Shown in pieces: positions 52,379 through 61,548 of a DNA stretch of 64,000 bases. How positions within the stretch are numbered: position 1 is the stretch's first letter; every line of letters starts with the position of its first letter. The notes beneath the pieces were generated by a model that did no database searches, was not told the origin of the DNA, and worked only from the letters and a program-made list of their open reading frames with translations. This DNA comes from Priestia megaterium (GTDB taxonomy: Bacteria; Bacillota; Bacilli; Bacillales; Bacillaceae_H), in NCBI RefSeq assembly GCF_009497655.1, contig NZ_CP023317.1, positions 2,261,501-2,325,500 on the forward strand, in the 5' to 3' direction. Both the position numbers and the translations under genes were made by a program.

Positions 52379-53559
52379 TGGCAGTGATTGTAAATGCATT
52401 TCGAACCCCTATTGGAAAGTTTGGCGGTTCGCTTGCAGATACGCTTCCAGAAGAACTAGTCTCTCTTGTGATGAAAAACAATTTGTCTTCAGCGGGATAT
52501 ACTTCAGAGATTGTTGATGAAATCATTGTCGGACAGACGAAACAAAGCGCTCATGCTCCTAATATAGCGAGAGTAGCCGGGCTGAGAGCTCAATTCTCTG
52601 AACGTATTCCAGCTTATACCGTGCACCGCCAGTGCGGTTCAGGCATGCAGGCTGTAATGAATGGAGCTATGTCCATTTTATCAGGTCAAGCCGAAGTGGT
52701 ATTAGCCGGAGGAGCGGAAAGCATGTCTCAAGCACCGCACTATACGGTAGGCACTCGTTTTGGTTTTCACGTTGGTGATTTAACACTCTATGACTCTAAT
52801 ACAGAAAGTCAGCCAAAATCACAGCCTGAAACGCTATACGGAACGTTTACAATGGGACAGACGGCGGAGTGGCTTGCTGAAAAGTATAGCATTAGCCGTA
52901 CGGAGCAGGACGAGTTTGCTTTTTATAGTCAGGAAAAAGCTAGGCGGGCTATAGAACTTGATTTGTTCGAAGAAGAAATTATACCGGTTCCTGTAAAAGA
53001 AGGAATGAGGCATTTTGCAACAGATGAATTTCCTCGTCTTACTAGCAAAGAAAAGCTTGGTACGCTTAAGCCCGTTTTTCAAAGAAATGGAACGGTGACA
53101 GCCGGAAATTCATCCGGAAGAAACGATGGCGCTTCGATGCTGCTGATGATGTCGGAAGAAAAAGCTGAGCATCTCGGATTAACACCTATGGCAAAGATTG
53201 TGTCGTTTGCCGCAGCCGGCGTCTCTCCAAAGGAAATGGGAATTGGCCCCGTTTCTGCTTCGCAAATTGCTTTAACTAAAGCCGGTTTAAGCTTAAATGA
53301 TATGGACTTAATTGAATTAAACGAAGCATTTGCCGCCCAAAGTATTGCTTGCTTAAGAGAATGGGACATCACATCAGAGAAAGTGAATGTAAACGGAGGA
53401 GCAATTGCGCTTGGACATCCTTTAGGCTGCTCCGGGGCAAGAATCATCACAACTCTGTGTCATGAGCTCCACAAGCAAAAAAGACGATACGGCCTTGCTA
53501 CTATTTGCGTTGCAGGAGGGTTAGGAATGGCGATGGTGGTGGAAAGATGGACGAAATAA
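52378..53559 (+). CDS. Acetyl-CoA acetyltransferase (thiolase)
   Basis: 393 residues. Active-site cysteine C86 in HRQCGSGMQA, GGAESMSQAPH near 112-122, ELNEAFAAQ near 312, histidine in GGAIALGHPLGCSGAR near 341-356, and the second cysteine in TICVAGGLGMA near 378 (usual CxGGGxG, here CVAGGLG). In this cluster it most likely cleaves the 3-oxoacyl-CoA formed by the CoA-transferase to acetyl-CoA plus a C4 aminoacyl or acetamidoacyl-CoA. Such a thiolase is absent from the B. subtilis yodTSRQP-kamA set. Confidence 0.88.
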   Translation: MAVIVNAFRTPIGKFGGSLADTLPEELVSLVMKNNLSSAGYTSEIVDEIIVGQTKQSAHAPNIARVAGLRAQFSERIPAYTVHRQCGSGMQAVMNGAMSILSGQAEVVLAGGAESMSQAPHYTVGTRFGFHVGDLTLYDSNTESQPKSQPETLYGTFTMGQTAEWLAEKYSISRTEQDEFAFYSQEKARRAIELDLFEEEIIPVPVKEGMRHFATDEFPRLTSKEKLGTLKPVFQRNGTVTAGNSSGRNDGASMLLMMSEEKAEHLGLTPMAKIVSFAAAGVSPKEMGIGPVSASQIALTKAGLSLNDMDLIELNEAFAAQSIACLREWDITSEKVNVNGGAIALGHPLGCSGARIITTLCHELHKQKRRYGLATICVAGGLGMAMVVERWTK

Positions 53560-54932
53560 AAAGAGATTATGTTTTTCATAGAGATTTAACAAAAAAGTAC
53601 CCTATGATTACGCACGGTCAAGGAAGCTACTTAATAGATGAACAAGGAAAAAAGTATTTAGACGGCTGCTCCGGGGCCGTAGCGGCAAACTTAGGGCACG
53701 GCATTGTAAAAATAGCCGAGGCGATGGCTGATCAGGCTAAAAAAGCGGCGTTTGTTCATACATTACGTTTTGAAACAGATGTTTTGCATAAACTTGCAGG
53801 AAAAATCGGTAAAATGGCTCCACTCCATTTAAACAAAGTCTATTTTACATCAGGAGGATCAGAAGCCAATGAAAGTGCAATAAAATTAGCAAGGCAATAT
53901 CACAGAGATGCCGGAAAGATGCAAAAACACATCGTAATCGGAAGGTGGCAGTCTTACCATGGAAACACGATAGGGGCACTATCAGCTGGAGGAGACGTAA
54001 AAAGACGATATCCTTATACACCTAATCTTTTACATTTTGCGCACGTCTATTCGCCGTATTGTCATCGCTGTCCGTATAATCGCAATCAAGAAGACTGCGT
54101 GGCAAATCAAAACTGGAGCTGCATCACCGATATTGAACGCACCATTTTAGAGCTTGGTCCAGAAAATATTTCAGCTTTTATCGCAGAGCCCATCGTAGGA
54201 AGTCAGCAAGGAGCTGTTGTACCTCCGCTTGACTATTTCAAAAAAGTACGTGAGCTCTGCAGCCGTTATGACATTCTTTTGATTGTTGATGAAGTGATGA
54301 CAGGCTTTGGGAGAACGGGAACTGATTTTGCAGTGGAACAATTCGGAATCGAACCGGATATTCTAACGTTTGGTAAAGGAGTTTCAGCAGGGTACGCTCC
54401 TTTAGGAGGAATGGTTGTCCATGACCGTCTGATTCAAGGACTGTTAGAAAATAGCGGCGGAAAATTCCTTCACGGCTATACGTACAGTGGACATCCTGTT
54501 TCGATAGCGGCAGGACTTGCTGCTTTGGACATGTATGAAGAAGTAAATATCCTTCAAAATGTAGAAACTCAAGGTGCGTATTTAATGGAATGTTTAGTAG
54601 CGCTGCAGCGCAAGCATCCGTATATTTCAGATATTCGCGGCCGCGGACTTTTAATTGGATTAGAACTAATGAAAGACGCCAATCAACAGATATTTTTCGA
54701 GCCAGGTGAAGCAGCCAGCGAAAAGCTCAATGAAATTTGTATGGAGCTTGGAGGCGTATTTTATCCAGGGTCCGGATCTATAGATGGACATAAAGGAGAA
54801 CATATCATTATTAGTCCTCCTTTAAATATAACGAAATCAGAAGTTGATGAAATAGTGAGATTGCTAGATCATGCGTTTTCTATTTTTCATCAGCACATAA
54901 GAAAGGATGAGTCATATGAAAGTGCAAAATAA
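53547..54932 (+). CDS. yodT: Class III aminotransferase (YodT-like)
   Basis: 461 residues from ATG 53547 (GGTGGTGGAAAG), overlapping the thiolase end by 13 bp. PLP fold type I: LDGCSGAVAANLGHG near 31-45, YFTSGGSEANESAIKLAR near 102-119, IVDEVMTGFGRTG near 246-258 (Asp binding the pyridine N) and the lysine in LTFGKGVSAGYAPLGG near 275. A CxxC-rich insertion (YCHRCPYNRNQEDC) is unusual. By analogy with YodT it would remove the 3-amino group of (acetylated) beta-lysine. Confidence 0.88.
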   Translation: MDEIKRDYVFHRDLTKKYPMITHGQGSYLIDEQGKKYLDGCSGAVAANLGHGIVKIAEAMADQAKKAAFVHTLRFETDVLHKLAGKIGKMAPLHLNKVYFTSGGSEANESAIKLARQYHRDAGKMQKHIVIGRWQSYHGNTIGALSAGGDVKRRYPYTPNLLHFAHVYSPYCHRCPYNRNQEDCVANQNWSCITDIERTILELGPENISAFIAEPIVGSQQGAVVPPLDYFKKVRELCSRYDILLIVDEVMTGFGRTGTDFAVEQFGIEPDILTFGKGVSAGYAPLGGMVVHDRLIQGLLENSGGKFLHGYTYSGHPVSIAAGLAALDMYEEVNILQNVETQGAYLMECLVALQRKHPYISDIRGRGLLIGLELMKDANQQIFFEPGEAASEKLNEICMELGGVFYPGSGSIDGHKGEHIIISPPLNITKSEVDEIVRLLDHAFSIFHQHIRKDESYESAK

Positions 54933-56211
54933 AACAGAAGAGCTTCAAATCAAAGGCAAAAAACATTTATCACCCGTGATGACAAGAGTAACAGAGCTTG
55001 TTATTGAAAAAGCGCACGGTGCGAAATTTTGGACAGCTGATGGCACGGAATATATTGATTTTGTATCAGGAGTAGCTGTCAATGCAGTAGGTCATACACA
55101 TGAAAAGATGGTAGAAGCAATTAAAAAACAAGCAGATCAGCTGCTTCACCTCGGTTTAAATTACGGATACTACGAAACAGCTGTGAATTTGGCAGAAAAA
55201 CTTGCGCAAATTACGCCAGGAAACTTAGATACGGTTTTCTTTTCAAACTCAGGCGCAGAAGCTATTGATGGAGCGCTTAAGTTAGCAAAAGCGGCCACTG
55301 GCAGACCAGGGATTATCGCTTTTGAAGGTTCTTTTCATGGCCGTACACTCGGAGCTACAGCTATTACGGCTTCAAGCTCCAAGTACCGAAGCTACTACGA
55401 GCCGATTTTGGGAGAAGTGTATCACGCGCCTTATCCGTATCCAAGTCAGCTTCCTAATATTGACGAGGAAGAAGCGGAAGCATATTGCTTAAATCAACTG
55501 CAAAAGCTGTTTGAACTGCGGGTGGATCCTTCACGCGTAGCGGCGATTGTTATTGAGCCAGTCATGGGCGAAGGAGGCTATTACCCTGCTCCTTCTAGCT
55601 TTTTACGCGCACTGAGAGACATAGCGAATGATTATGGCATTCTGCTTATCTTTGATGAAGTGCAAACGGGATTCGGGCGCACTGGAAAAATGTTTGCCGC
55701 GGAACATGCTGGAGTCACACCAGATATTTTAGTTTTAGCAAAAGCTCTTTCCGGTGGTATGCCACTAGGAGCGATTGTAGCAAGCCGAGAACTGCATGAG
55801 AAATGGCCAACAGCCGGACATGGTTCTACTTTTGGTGGAAATCCAGTATCGTGCGCAGCTGCTTTAGCTAACATTTCAATCATTGAAGAAGAAAAGCTTG
55901 TAGAGCGCAGTAAAAAAGTAGGTGCCGATATTGTGAAACGTCTTCAGCATTCTATCGGACATTTACCGGCTATTAAAGAGGTTAGAGGAATTGGCATGAT
56001 GATTGGCATTGAATTTCATGTTGAAACAGCAGCTGCTTATGTTCCTGCCATTAAATCAAAAGCGCTGGAAAGAAGACTGCTTATCATGAACTGTGGAGTC
56101 AAAGGGCAAACCATTCGCTTAATGCTGCCGCTGAATATTGATAAAGACGTGCTGAATCAAGGGCTGTCTTTATTAGAAGAAGTCATCACAGAAGCAGTTT
56201 CAATTAACTAG
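54916..56211 (+). CDS. gabT: 4-aminobutyrate aminotransferase-type class III enzyme
   Basis: 431 residues from ATG 54916, ten bases after GAAAGGA; an ATG three codons earlier is too near. Motifs: FVSGVAVNAVGHTH near 51-64, FFSNSGAEAIDGALKLAK near 111-128, FEGSFHGRTLGATA near 138, LIFDEVQTGFGRTG near 244 and lysine in LVLAKALSGGMPLGA near 272. GabT transfers the amino group of 4-aminobutyrate to 2-oxoglutarate giving succinate semialdehyde. Its place before an aldehyde dehydrogenase supports that role. It overlaps the previous gene by 17 bp. Confidence 0.87.
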   Translation: MKVQNKTEELQIKGKKHLSPVMTRVTELVIEKAHGAKFWTADGTEYIDFVSGVAVNAVGHTHEKMVEAIKKQADQLLHLGLNYGYYETAVNLAEKLAQITPGNLDTVFFSNSGAEAIDGALKLAKAATGRPGIIAFEGSFHGRTLGATAITASSSKYRSYYEPILGEVYHAPYPYPSQLPNIDEEEAEAYCLNQLQKLFELRVDPSRVAAIVIEPVMGEGGYYPAPSSFLRALRDIANDYGILLIFDEVQTGFGRTGKMFAAEHAGVTPDILVLAKALSGGMPLGAIVASRELHEKWPTAGHGSTFGGNPVSCAAALANISIIEEEKLVERSKKVGADIVKRLQHSIGHLPAIKEVRGIGMMIGIEFHVETAAAYVPAIKSKALERRLLIMNCGVKGQTIRLMLPLNIDKDVLNQGLSLLEEVITEAVSIN

Positions 56212-56239
56212 CTTTTTAAATGAAAAGGAGGGTAACGAT

Positions 56240-57697
56240 ATGAGTCAAACTAAAACCGAACTGCTGCAAGGAGATTTATATATTAACGGCGAGTGGGTAA
56301 GTGAAGAGGAGCAAACCTATTTTAAAAGTATAAACCCTGCAACACAAGAGCTCGTCGGAATGTGCGCAGCCGCTACGGCTAGTCAAGTCGATGCTGCCGT
56401 AAACGCGGCTAGTAAAGCCTACAGCCACTGGAAAAATACATCTATTCCTGAACGTGCAGCATTTTTAACAAAAGCAGCTTTGCTTTTTGAAGACAGAAAA
56501 GAAGAGCTAGCTCAAGTGATGACAAAAGAAATGGGAAAACCGCTATCAGAATCCATAGGGGAAGTTGGTGTCGTCATTGCAACAGCTCAGTATATGGCGG
56601 GAGAAGGAAGACGTTTGTTTGGCGAAATAGTGCCCGCTGGCTTTCCTGACCGAGATATAAAAATGGTGCGCGAACCGCTTGGAGTTGTGGCATGTATTAC
56701 ACCTTGGAACTTTCCTGTTTCTCTCGCTTCTTATAAAATGTTTGCTGCTTTAATTGCTGGCAACACGGTTGTTTGGAAGCCGGCTTCAGAAGTGGCGCTC
56801 TCAGCGAAGATTTTTATGGAAGTATTGCACGCTGCGGGGCTTCCAAAAGGAACGATTAACTTGCTTACAGGATCGGGCAGAATCGTTGGACAAAAGCTTG
56901 CTACGCACTCTGAAGTGAAAATCATCTCATTTACAGGTTCTACGGAAGTTGGTCAGCAATTAGCAGAAATGAGCAGCAAAACCTTAAAGCGTATTTCTTT
57001 AGAGCTAGGAGGAAAAAACGCGGTTATCGTATTAAAAGATGCCAATCTGGATAAAGCAGCAGAGGGAATCGTTAAATCAGCATTCACGACAACGGGTCAG
57101 CGCTGTACCGCAGCTAGCAGAGTCATCGTGGAGCGTTCAGTAAAAGAAGAGCTGTTGAAAAAAGTAATAGCTCTTACAGAAGAAATGAAGATTGGAAATG
57201 GTCTTGATGAAGGGGTTGCAATAGGACCGCTTGTTAATGAACAGCAGTGCCGTTTAGTAGAAGATTACGTACAAAAAGCGGTAGAAGAAGGTGGGAATAT
57301 TGCGCTCGGAGGTCGTGCTTTATCAGAGTTAGGAACTTGTTATTACATGCCTACAATCATCGATAACGTCTATTCAAATCACACAATTGCTCAAGAAGAG
57401 ATTTTTGGTCCCGTGCTTGCTTTTATTGAAGTAGATGGCTACGAAGAAGCAATGAGCGTCAATAATGGAACGGTGTACGGACTTTCCACTTCTATTTATA
57501 CAAGCAGCTTGCACTATGCCAGCCGAGCTGCCAAAGACGCTGTTAGCGGATTAGTCTATATCAATAACGGAACATCTAATGCTGAAATGGGGGTAGCATT
57601 CGGTGGAATGAAAATGTCTGGCAACGGCCACAGGGAAGTTTCTCATCATGCATTTGATGTGATGACAGAATGGAAGTCTGTCTACACCAACTATTAA
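56240..57697 (+). CDS. gabD: Aldehyde dehydrogenase, succinate-semialdehyde type
   Basis: 485 residues. ALDH motifs: TPWNFPVSLASYKMFAALIAGN near 157-178, FTGSTEVGQQLAE near 235, the general base Glu in SLELGGKNAV near 256-265, catalytic Cys in TTGQRCTAASR near 288-298, and EEIFGPVLAF near 388. It follows gabT by 28 bp with AAAAGGAGGGTAACGAT. Oxidation of succinate semialdehyde to succinate is inferred from this pairing; other semialdehydes are possible. Confidence 0.85.
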   Translation: MSQTKTELLQGDLYINGEWVSEEEQTYFKSINPATQELVGMCAAATASQVDAAVNAASKAYSHWKNTSIPERAAFLTKAALLFEDRKEELAQVMTKEMGKPLSESIGEVGVVIATAQYMAGEGRRLFGEIVPAGFPDRDIKMVREPLGVVACITPWNFPVSLASYKMFAALIAGNTVVWKPASEVALSAKIFMEVLHAAGLPKGTINLLTGSGRIVGQKLATHSEVKIISFTGSTEVGQQLAEMSSKTLKRISLELGGKNAVIVLKDANLDKAAEGIVKSAFTTTGQRCTAASRVIVERSVKEELLKKVIALTEEMKIGNGLDEGVAIGPLVNEQQCRLVEDYVQKAVEEGGNIALGGRALSELGTCYYMPTIIDNVYSNHTIAQEEIFGPVLAFIEVDGYEEAMSVNNGTVYGLSTSIYTSSLHYASRAAKDAVSGLVYINNGTSNAEMGVAFGGMKMSGNGHREVSHHAFDVMTEWKSVYTNY

Positions 57698-57726
57698 TCT
57701 CGCACCTTAGCGAAAAGGAGGAGCAC

Positions 57727-59247
57727 ATGTCTTCATATCGCATTGGCATTGCCTTTTTTTATCATGAATCTCACAGCTTTAGTCCATTAAAAACAGAAAT
57801 AGAACAGTTTGTACAAGAAGGATATTTTGTTGGAACGGAAATATATAAAGCATACTCAGGAACCAAAACAGAAGTAGGGGGATTTTTGGATGTATTAAAG
57901 CAAGAGAAGCAAGTAGAAATCGTTCCCCTTGTTTGTGCAGCTGCAATTCCGTCTGGGGTTGTATCTTCGGCAGCTTATTACACAATTGAAAAGCAAATGC
58001 TGCATATGCTTACTCACGCCGGCCCGCTAGATGGCTTATTAATCGCCTTGCACGGCGCAATGGTAGCAGAGCATCTTTTCGATCCGGAAGCTCATTTGTT
58101 AGGTCAAATAAGAAGCTGTATAGGAAATAACGTTCCTATTGCCACTACGCTCGATATGCATGCAAATGTCAGTGAAGATATGCTTACGTACACGTCGCTT
58201 CACTTTGGTTTTAAAACATATCCTCACGTTGATATGTATGAACAAGGAGTTAACGCTGCGCGAGCGCTTTTAACACAAGTAAAAGAAAGCGCTATCTATT
58301 ATGCGTCTTTAAAAAAACTGCCCATGCTTTTGCCGTCGATTAATATGCGAACAGCAGAAGGGCCGATGAAAAAAATGATTGATCTTGCTAAGCAAGCCGA
58401 GCAAGAAGAAGACGTATACAATGTTTCCATTTTTGGAGGCTTTCCGTATTCTGATATTCCAATTGCGGGAGCAAGCGTGCTCGTAACAGCTTTGAATCCT
58501 GAAACAGCAGAAAAAACAGCAAATAGACTAGCTTCTCAGTTTTGGAGTATAAAAGAAGATTTTATCATGGATTTGCCTACCGTTGAAGAAGGTCTGCAAA
58601 CAGCGTTAAAACGATCAAACGAACAGCCAATTGTGCTCGCTGATATAGCGGACAATCCTTTAAGCTGTGGAAGCGGTGATACAACAGAGCTTTTAGAATA
58701 CATGCTGAAGCTAAATATGCCGGGGACACTGTTTGGAGGTCTTTATGACCCTGAATCTATTAAACAATGCGTGCAAGCAGGAGTTGGAAGCTACGTCTCT
58801 CTTTCCTTAGGAGGAAAAGTTTCTCCTGAGTTTGGAAAGCCCGTTGAAGTTGAAGCAAAGGTCATTGGCTTATCAGAAGGTGAGTTTTACAATTCGGGAC
58901 CGTTTAATCAGCATTTAAAAGTAAATGTAAAAGGCGCAGCTCATATTCGAGTAGGAGAATTGGATATTTTGTTGATTGGAAGGCCGGTATCAGCAAACGA
59001 TCCTGAACTTTTTCGCCATATCGGTATCGAGCCAGCAAGGAAAAAAATAATTGGTTTAAAAGCTAAAAATCATTTCAGAGCCGCTTTTGAACCGCTTGTA
59101 GGGTCTATCGTCTATGTGGATGCTCCAGGCGTAGCGTCAAATCGCTTAACGACCTTTAATTATCAGCACCTTCCAAGTCCAATATGGCCGCTGCAAGATG
59201 CAAAATATGAAAGTGAAAAAAGGAGGAAAGAAAAATGGATGCATTAA
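57727..59247 (+). CDS. M81-family metallohydrolase (MlrC-like)
   Basis: 506 residues from ATG 57727 after AAAAGGAGGAGCAC. MlrC-family features: GIAFFYHESHSFSPLKTEIEQF (broken at the HESHSFSP box near 12-20), ALHGAMVAEHLFDPEAHLL near 111-129, TTLDMHANVSEDM near 145 and FKTYPHVDMYEQG near 169, giving metal-binding His/Asp/Glu, plus the C-terminal ADIADNPLSCGSGDTTELL. Family members are zinc amidohydrolases/peptidases. B. subtilis has the M20-type YodQ at the corresponding step, so this enzyme may be the deacetylase here. It overlaps the next gene by 13 bp. Confidence 0.83.
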   Translation: MSSYRIGIAFFYHESHSFSPLKTEIEQFVQEGYFVGTEIYKAYSGTKTEVGGFLDVLKQEKQVEIVPLVCAAAIPSGVVSSAAYYTIEKQMLHMLTHAGPLDGLLIALHGAMVAEHLFDPEAHLLGQIRSCIGNNVPIATTLDMHANVSEDMLTYTSLHFGFKTYPHVDMYEQGVNAARALLTQVKESAIYYASLKKLPMLLPSINMRTAEGPMKKMIDLAKQAEQEEDVYNVSIFGGFPYSDIPIAGASVLVTALNPETAEKTANRLASQFWSIKEDFIMDLPTVEEGLQTALKRSNEQPIVLADIADNPLSCGSGDTTELLEYMLKLNMPGTLFGGLYDPESIKQCVQAGVGSYVSLSLGGKVSPEFGKPVEVEAKVIGLSEGEFYNSGPFNQHLKVNVKGAAHIRVGELDILLIGRPVSANDPELFRHIGIEPARKKIIGLKAKNHFRAAFEPLVGSIVYVDAPGVASNRLTTFNYQHLPSPIWPLQDAKYESEKRRKEKWMH

Positions 59248-59714
59248 AAGAGCAGTATTATATCGAAGTCCCAGAGTCGTTAAGTCCCGCGCAGCAAAAA
59301 ATGATGATTGAACTTGAAAAAGATGCGTTTCCGGGCATGGGAGCCGTTGATGAACAGACGCTTGTACCTTTAGCGCGCTACGGAAAGCTCATTCAATATT
59401 TCCAGGAAAATGACGCAAGGCCAATTGCCATTTGCGAGCTGCTTAGAGATTACAAAGATGTCACAAAAGCTTATATCTTTGGGTTCTACGTCCGCTCTGA
59501 TAAACAAGGAAGCGGAATTGGACAGCTGTTCTTAGAAGAGATATTTTCGATTCTACAAAAAGATAATTTTGAAAGTGTTTGTTTGACTGTGAATGTAAAA
59601 AATGAAGGCGCTGTTAAGCTGTATAAAAAAATGGACTTTACGATTAAAGAAACGCGAGCAGGAGAGTTTGGCGAAGGAGAAGATCGCTATTATATGGTGC
59701 GGTCAATTTCTTAG
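59235..59714 (+). CDS. GNAT N-acetyltransferase, probable beta-lysine acetyltransferase
   Basis: 159 residues; acetyl-CoA motif YVRSDKQGSGIGQLFLEE near 90-107 and VNVKNEGAVKLYKKMDF near 120-136. ATG 59235 follows AAAGGAGGAAAGAAAA inside the end of the hydrolase gene. Its position right before kamA equals that of AblB/YodP, which acetylates the 6-amino group of beta-lysine, but AblB proteins are longer (about 270-280 residues), so this may be a compact functional counterpart. The role is inferred from context. Confidence 0.75.
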   Translation: MDALKEQYYIEVPESLSPAQQKMMIELEKDAFPGMGAVDEQTLVPLARYGKLIQYFQENDARPIAICELLRDYKDVTKAYIFGFYVRSDKQGSGIGQLFLEEIFSILQKDNFESVCLTVNVKNEGAVKLYKKMDFTIKETRAGEFGEGEDRYYMVRSIS

Positions 59715-59756
59715 TAGAACATCTATTCAAAAAATGAACCTTGGAGGGAATATAAA

Positions 59757-61166
59757 ATGAAAAATACATTATATAAAGCAAGCAGACATTGGAAAGAAAT
59801 CGAGCTTTGGAAAGATGTAACGGACGAGCAGTGGAACGACTGGGTATGGCAGCTGACAAACACGATTAAAACATTGGAAGATTTAAAGAAAGTGATCAAT
59901 TTAACACCTCAAGAAGAAGAAGGCGTTAAAATTGCAACTAAAACGATTCCGTTAAACATCACTCCTTACTACGCATGGTTAATGGATGAGAATGATCCGA
60001 AATGTCCAATCAGAATGCAGTCCGTTCCTATTTCAGAAGAACTGCATAAAACAAGGTATGATTTAGAAGATCCGCTTCATGAAGATGAAGATTCACCGGT
60101 TCCTGGCTTAACGCACCGTTATCCCGACCGCGTCCTGTTTTTAGTTACAAATCAGTGCTCCATGTACTGCCGCTATTGTACAAGAAGACGTTTTTCAGGA
60201 CAAATCGGAATGGGCGTTCCAAAAAAACAGCTGGATACAGCGATTAATTACATTGCAGCCAACCCTCAAATTCGTGATGTATTAATTTCCGGAGGAGACG
60301 GCCTATTAATCAATGACAATATTTTAGAATATATTTTGAAAAATTTGCGCGATATTCCGCACGTAGAAATTATTCGTATCGGTACAAGAGCGCCGGTCGT
60401 GTTCCCTCAGCGCATTACAGAAAATCTGTGCAACATCTTAAAGAAATATCATCCGGTTTGGCTAAATACGCACTTTAACACATCAATTGAAATTACAGAA
60501 GAATCAAAGCGTGCATGTGAAATGCTTGCGAACGTAGGAGTTCCAGTTGGAAACCAAGCGGTTATTTTAGCCGGAATTAACGACAGCGTGCCAATCATGA
60601 AGCAGCTTATGCATGATTTAGTAAAGATCCGCGTGCGTCCTTACTACATTTATCAATGTGATTTATCAGAAGGAATCGGCCATTTCCGTGCGCCAATCAG
60701 CAAAGGGCTAGAAATTATGGAAGGACTTCGCGGCCATACGTCCGGCTATGCAGTTCCTACGTTTATCGTGGATGCTCCTGGAGGAGGCGGTAAAATTCCG
60801 CTGCAGCCAAACTATATTATTTCTCAAAGCTCCAATAAAGTGGTGCTTCGAAACTTTGAAGGTGTTATTACGTCTTATCCAGAGCCGCAAAATTACCAAA
60901 GTGGAAGCGCAGAAGAATTTTATAAAAAAGTATATCCTGAAGTGTTTGAAAAATTTGAAAGCAATGGTGTTCTTTCGATTATCGATGATACAAAGTTCAA
61001 CTTAACGCCAGAAGGTCTAAACCGTCTTGACCGCCGGAAAACGTATGATCAAAATCCAGAGCATAGCTCTTTAAAAGACAAGCGTGAAAAGCGCGATCAA
61101 TTAAAAGAGAAAAAATTTGAAACGCAAATGAAAAAATACGAAACAGCGGGAGCGAAGGAGGAATAA
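59757..61166 (+). CDS. kamA: Lysine 2,3-aminomutase
   Basis: 469 residues. The radical-SAM cluster motif is C134-x3-C138-x2-C141 (CSMYCRYC), followed by TRRRFSGQIG; SGGDGLLI near 180 binds SAM, and the PLP lysine lies in PGGGGKIPLQPNY near 341-353. N-terminal helices and a charged C-terminal tail complete the usual KamA length. It converts L-lysine to L-beta-lysine with PLP, SAM and a reduced 4Fe-4S cluster. ATG 59757 follows TTGGAGGGAATATAAA. It is followed directly by yokU, as in known Bacillus kam loci. Confidence 0.95.
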   Translation: MKNTLYKASRHWKEIELWKDVTDEQWNDWVWQLTNTIKTLEDLKKVINLTPQEEEGVKIATKTIPLNITPYYAWLMDENDPKCPIRMQSVPISEELHKTRYDLEDPLHEDEDSPVPGLTHRYPDRVLFLVTNQCSMYCRYCTRRRFSGQIGMGVPKKQLDTAINYIAANPQIRDVLISGGDGLLINDNILEYILKNLRDIPHVEIIRIGTRAPVVFPQRITENLCNILKKYHPVWLNTHFNTSIEITEESKRACEMLANVGVPVGNQAVILAGINDSVPIMKQLMHDLVKIRVRPYYIYQCDLSEGIGHFRAPISKGLEIMEGLRGHTSGYAVPTFIVDAPGGGGKIPLQPNYIISQSSNKVVLRNFEGVITSYPEPQNYQSGSAEEFYKKVYPEVFEKFESNGVLSIIDDTKFNLTPEGLNRLDRRKTYDQNPEHSSLKDKREKRDQLKEKKFETQMKKYETAGAKEE

Positions 61167-61168
61167 TA

Positions 61169-61447
61169 TTGAAGTGCCAATGGTGCGAATCATATGAAGC
61201 CAAGGAGACGGATGCAACGGTTTATTGGGAGCTTCCTGACGGTACAAAAGCTATAGAAATTAAAGAGACGCCTTCCATTACATGTTCAGAATGTGGAATT
61301 ACGTATCAAACAGACGAAACAGTTGGACACATTGAAGATCAACTGTTTTTAATCAACACCTCTGCCTTAGAAAAAAGTGTAACGTACGAACAGCTTATGA
61401 GCCTGCCTCGTCTATTAAAACGAAACTACTTTGATTTTTCAAAGTGA
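61169..61447 (+). CDS. yokU: YokU family protein
   Basis: 92 residues from TTG 61169 after AAGGAGGAATAATA, two bases after kamA. Two cysteine pairs, CQWC at residues 3-6 and CSEC near 46-49, suggest a zinc ribbon; the remaining domain ends SLPRLLKRNYFDFSK. YokU-family genes accompany kam loci in Bacillus, but the protein's function is unknown; related YgiT/MqsA-like zinc proteins are regulators. Confidence 0.85.
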   Translation: MKCQWCESYEAKETDATVYWELPDGTKAIEIKETPSITCSECGITYQTDETVGHIEDQLFLINTSALEKSVTYEQLMSLPRLLKRNYFDFSK

Positions 61448-61457
61448 GCAATAAAGG

Positions 61458-61492
61458 ATCCATCTCCTACTTTTTATAGGAGATGGATATTC
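61458..61492 (+). terminator. Hairpin terminator after yokU
   Basis: ATCCATCTCCTA / TAGGAGATGGAT stem with a 7-nt loop, T-poor tail. Confidence 0.65.
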
Positions 61493-61548
61493 TTATACGC
61501 TTTACGTTAAACATGTTCGCATAGTTCTTTTATGAAGGTGGGATAAGT

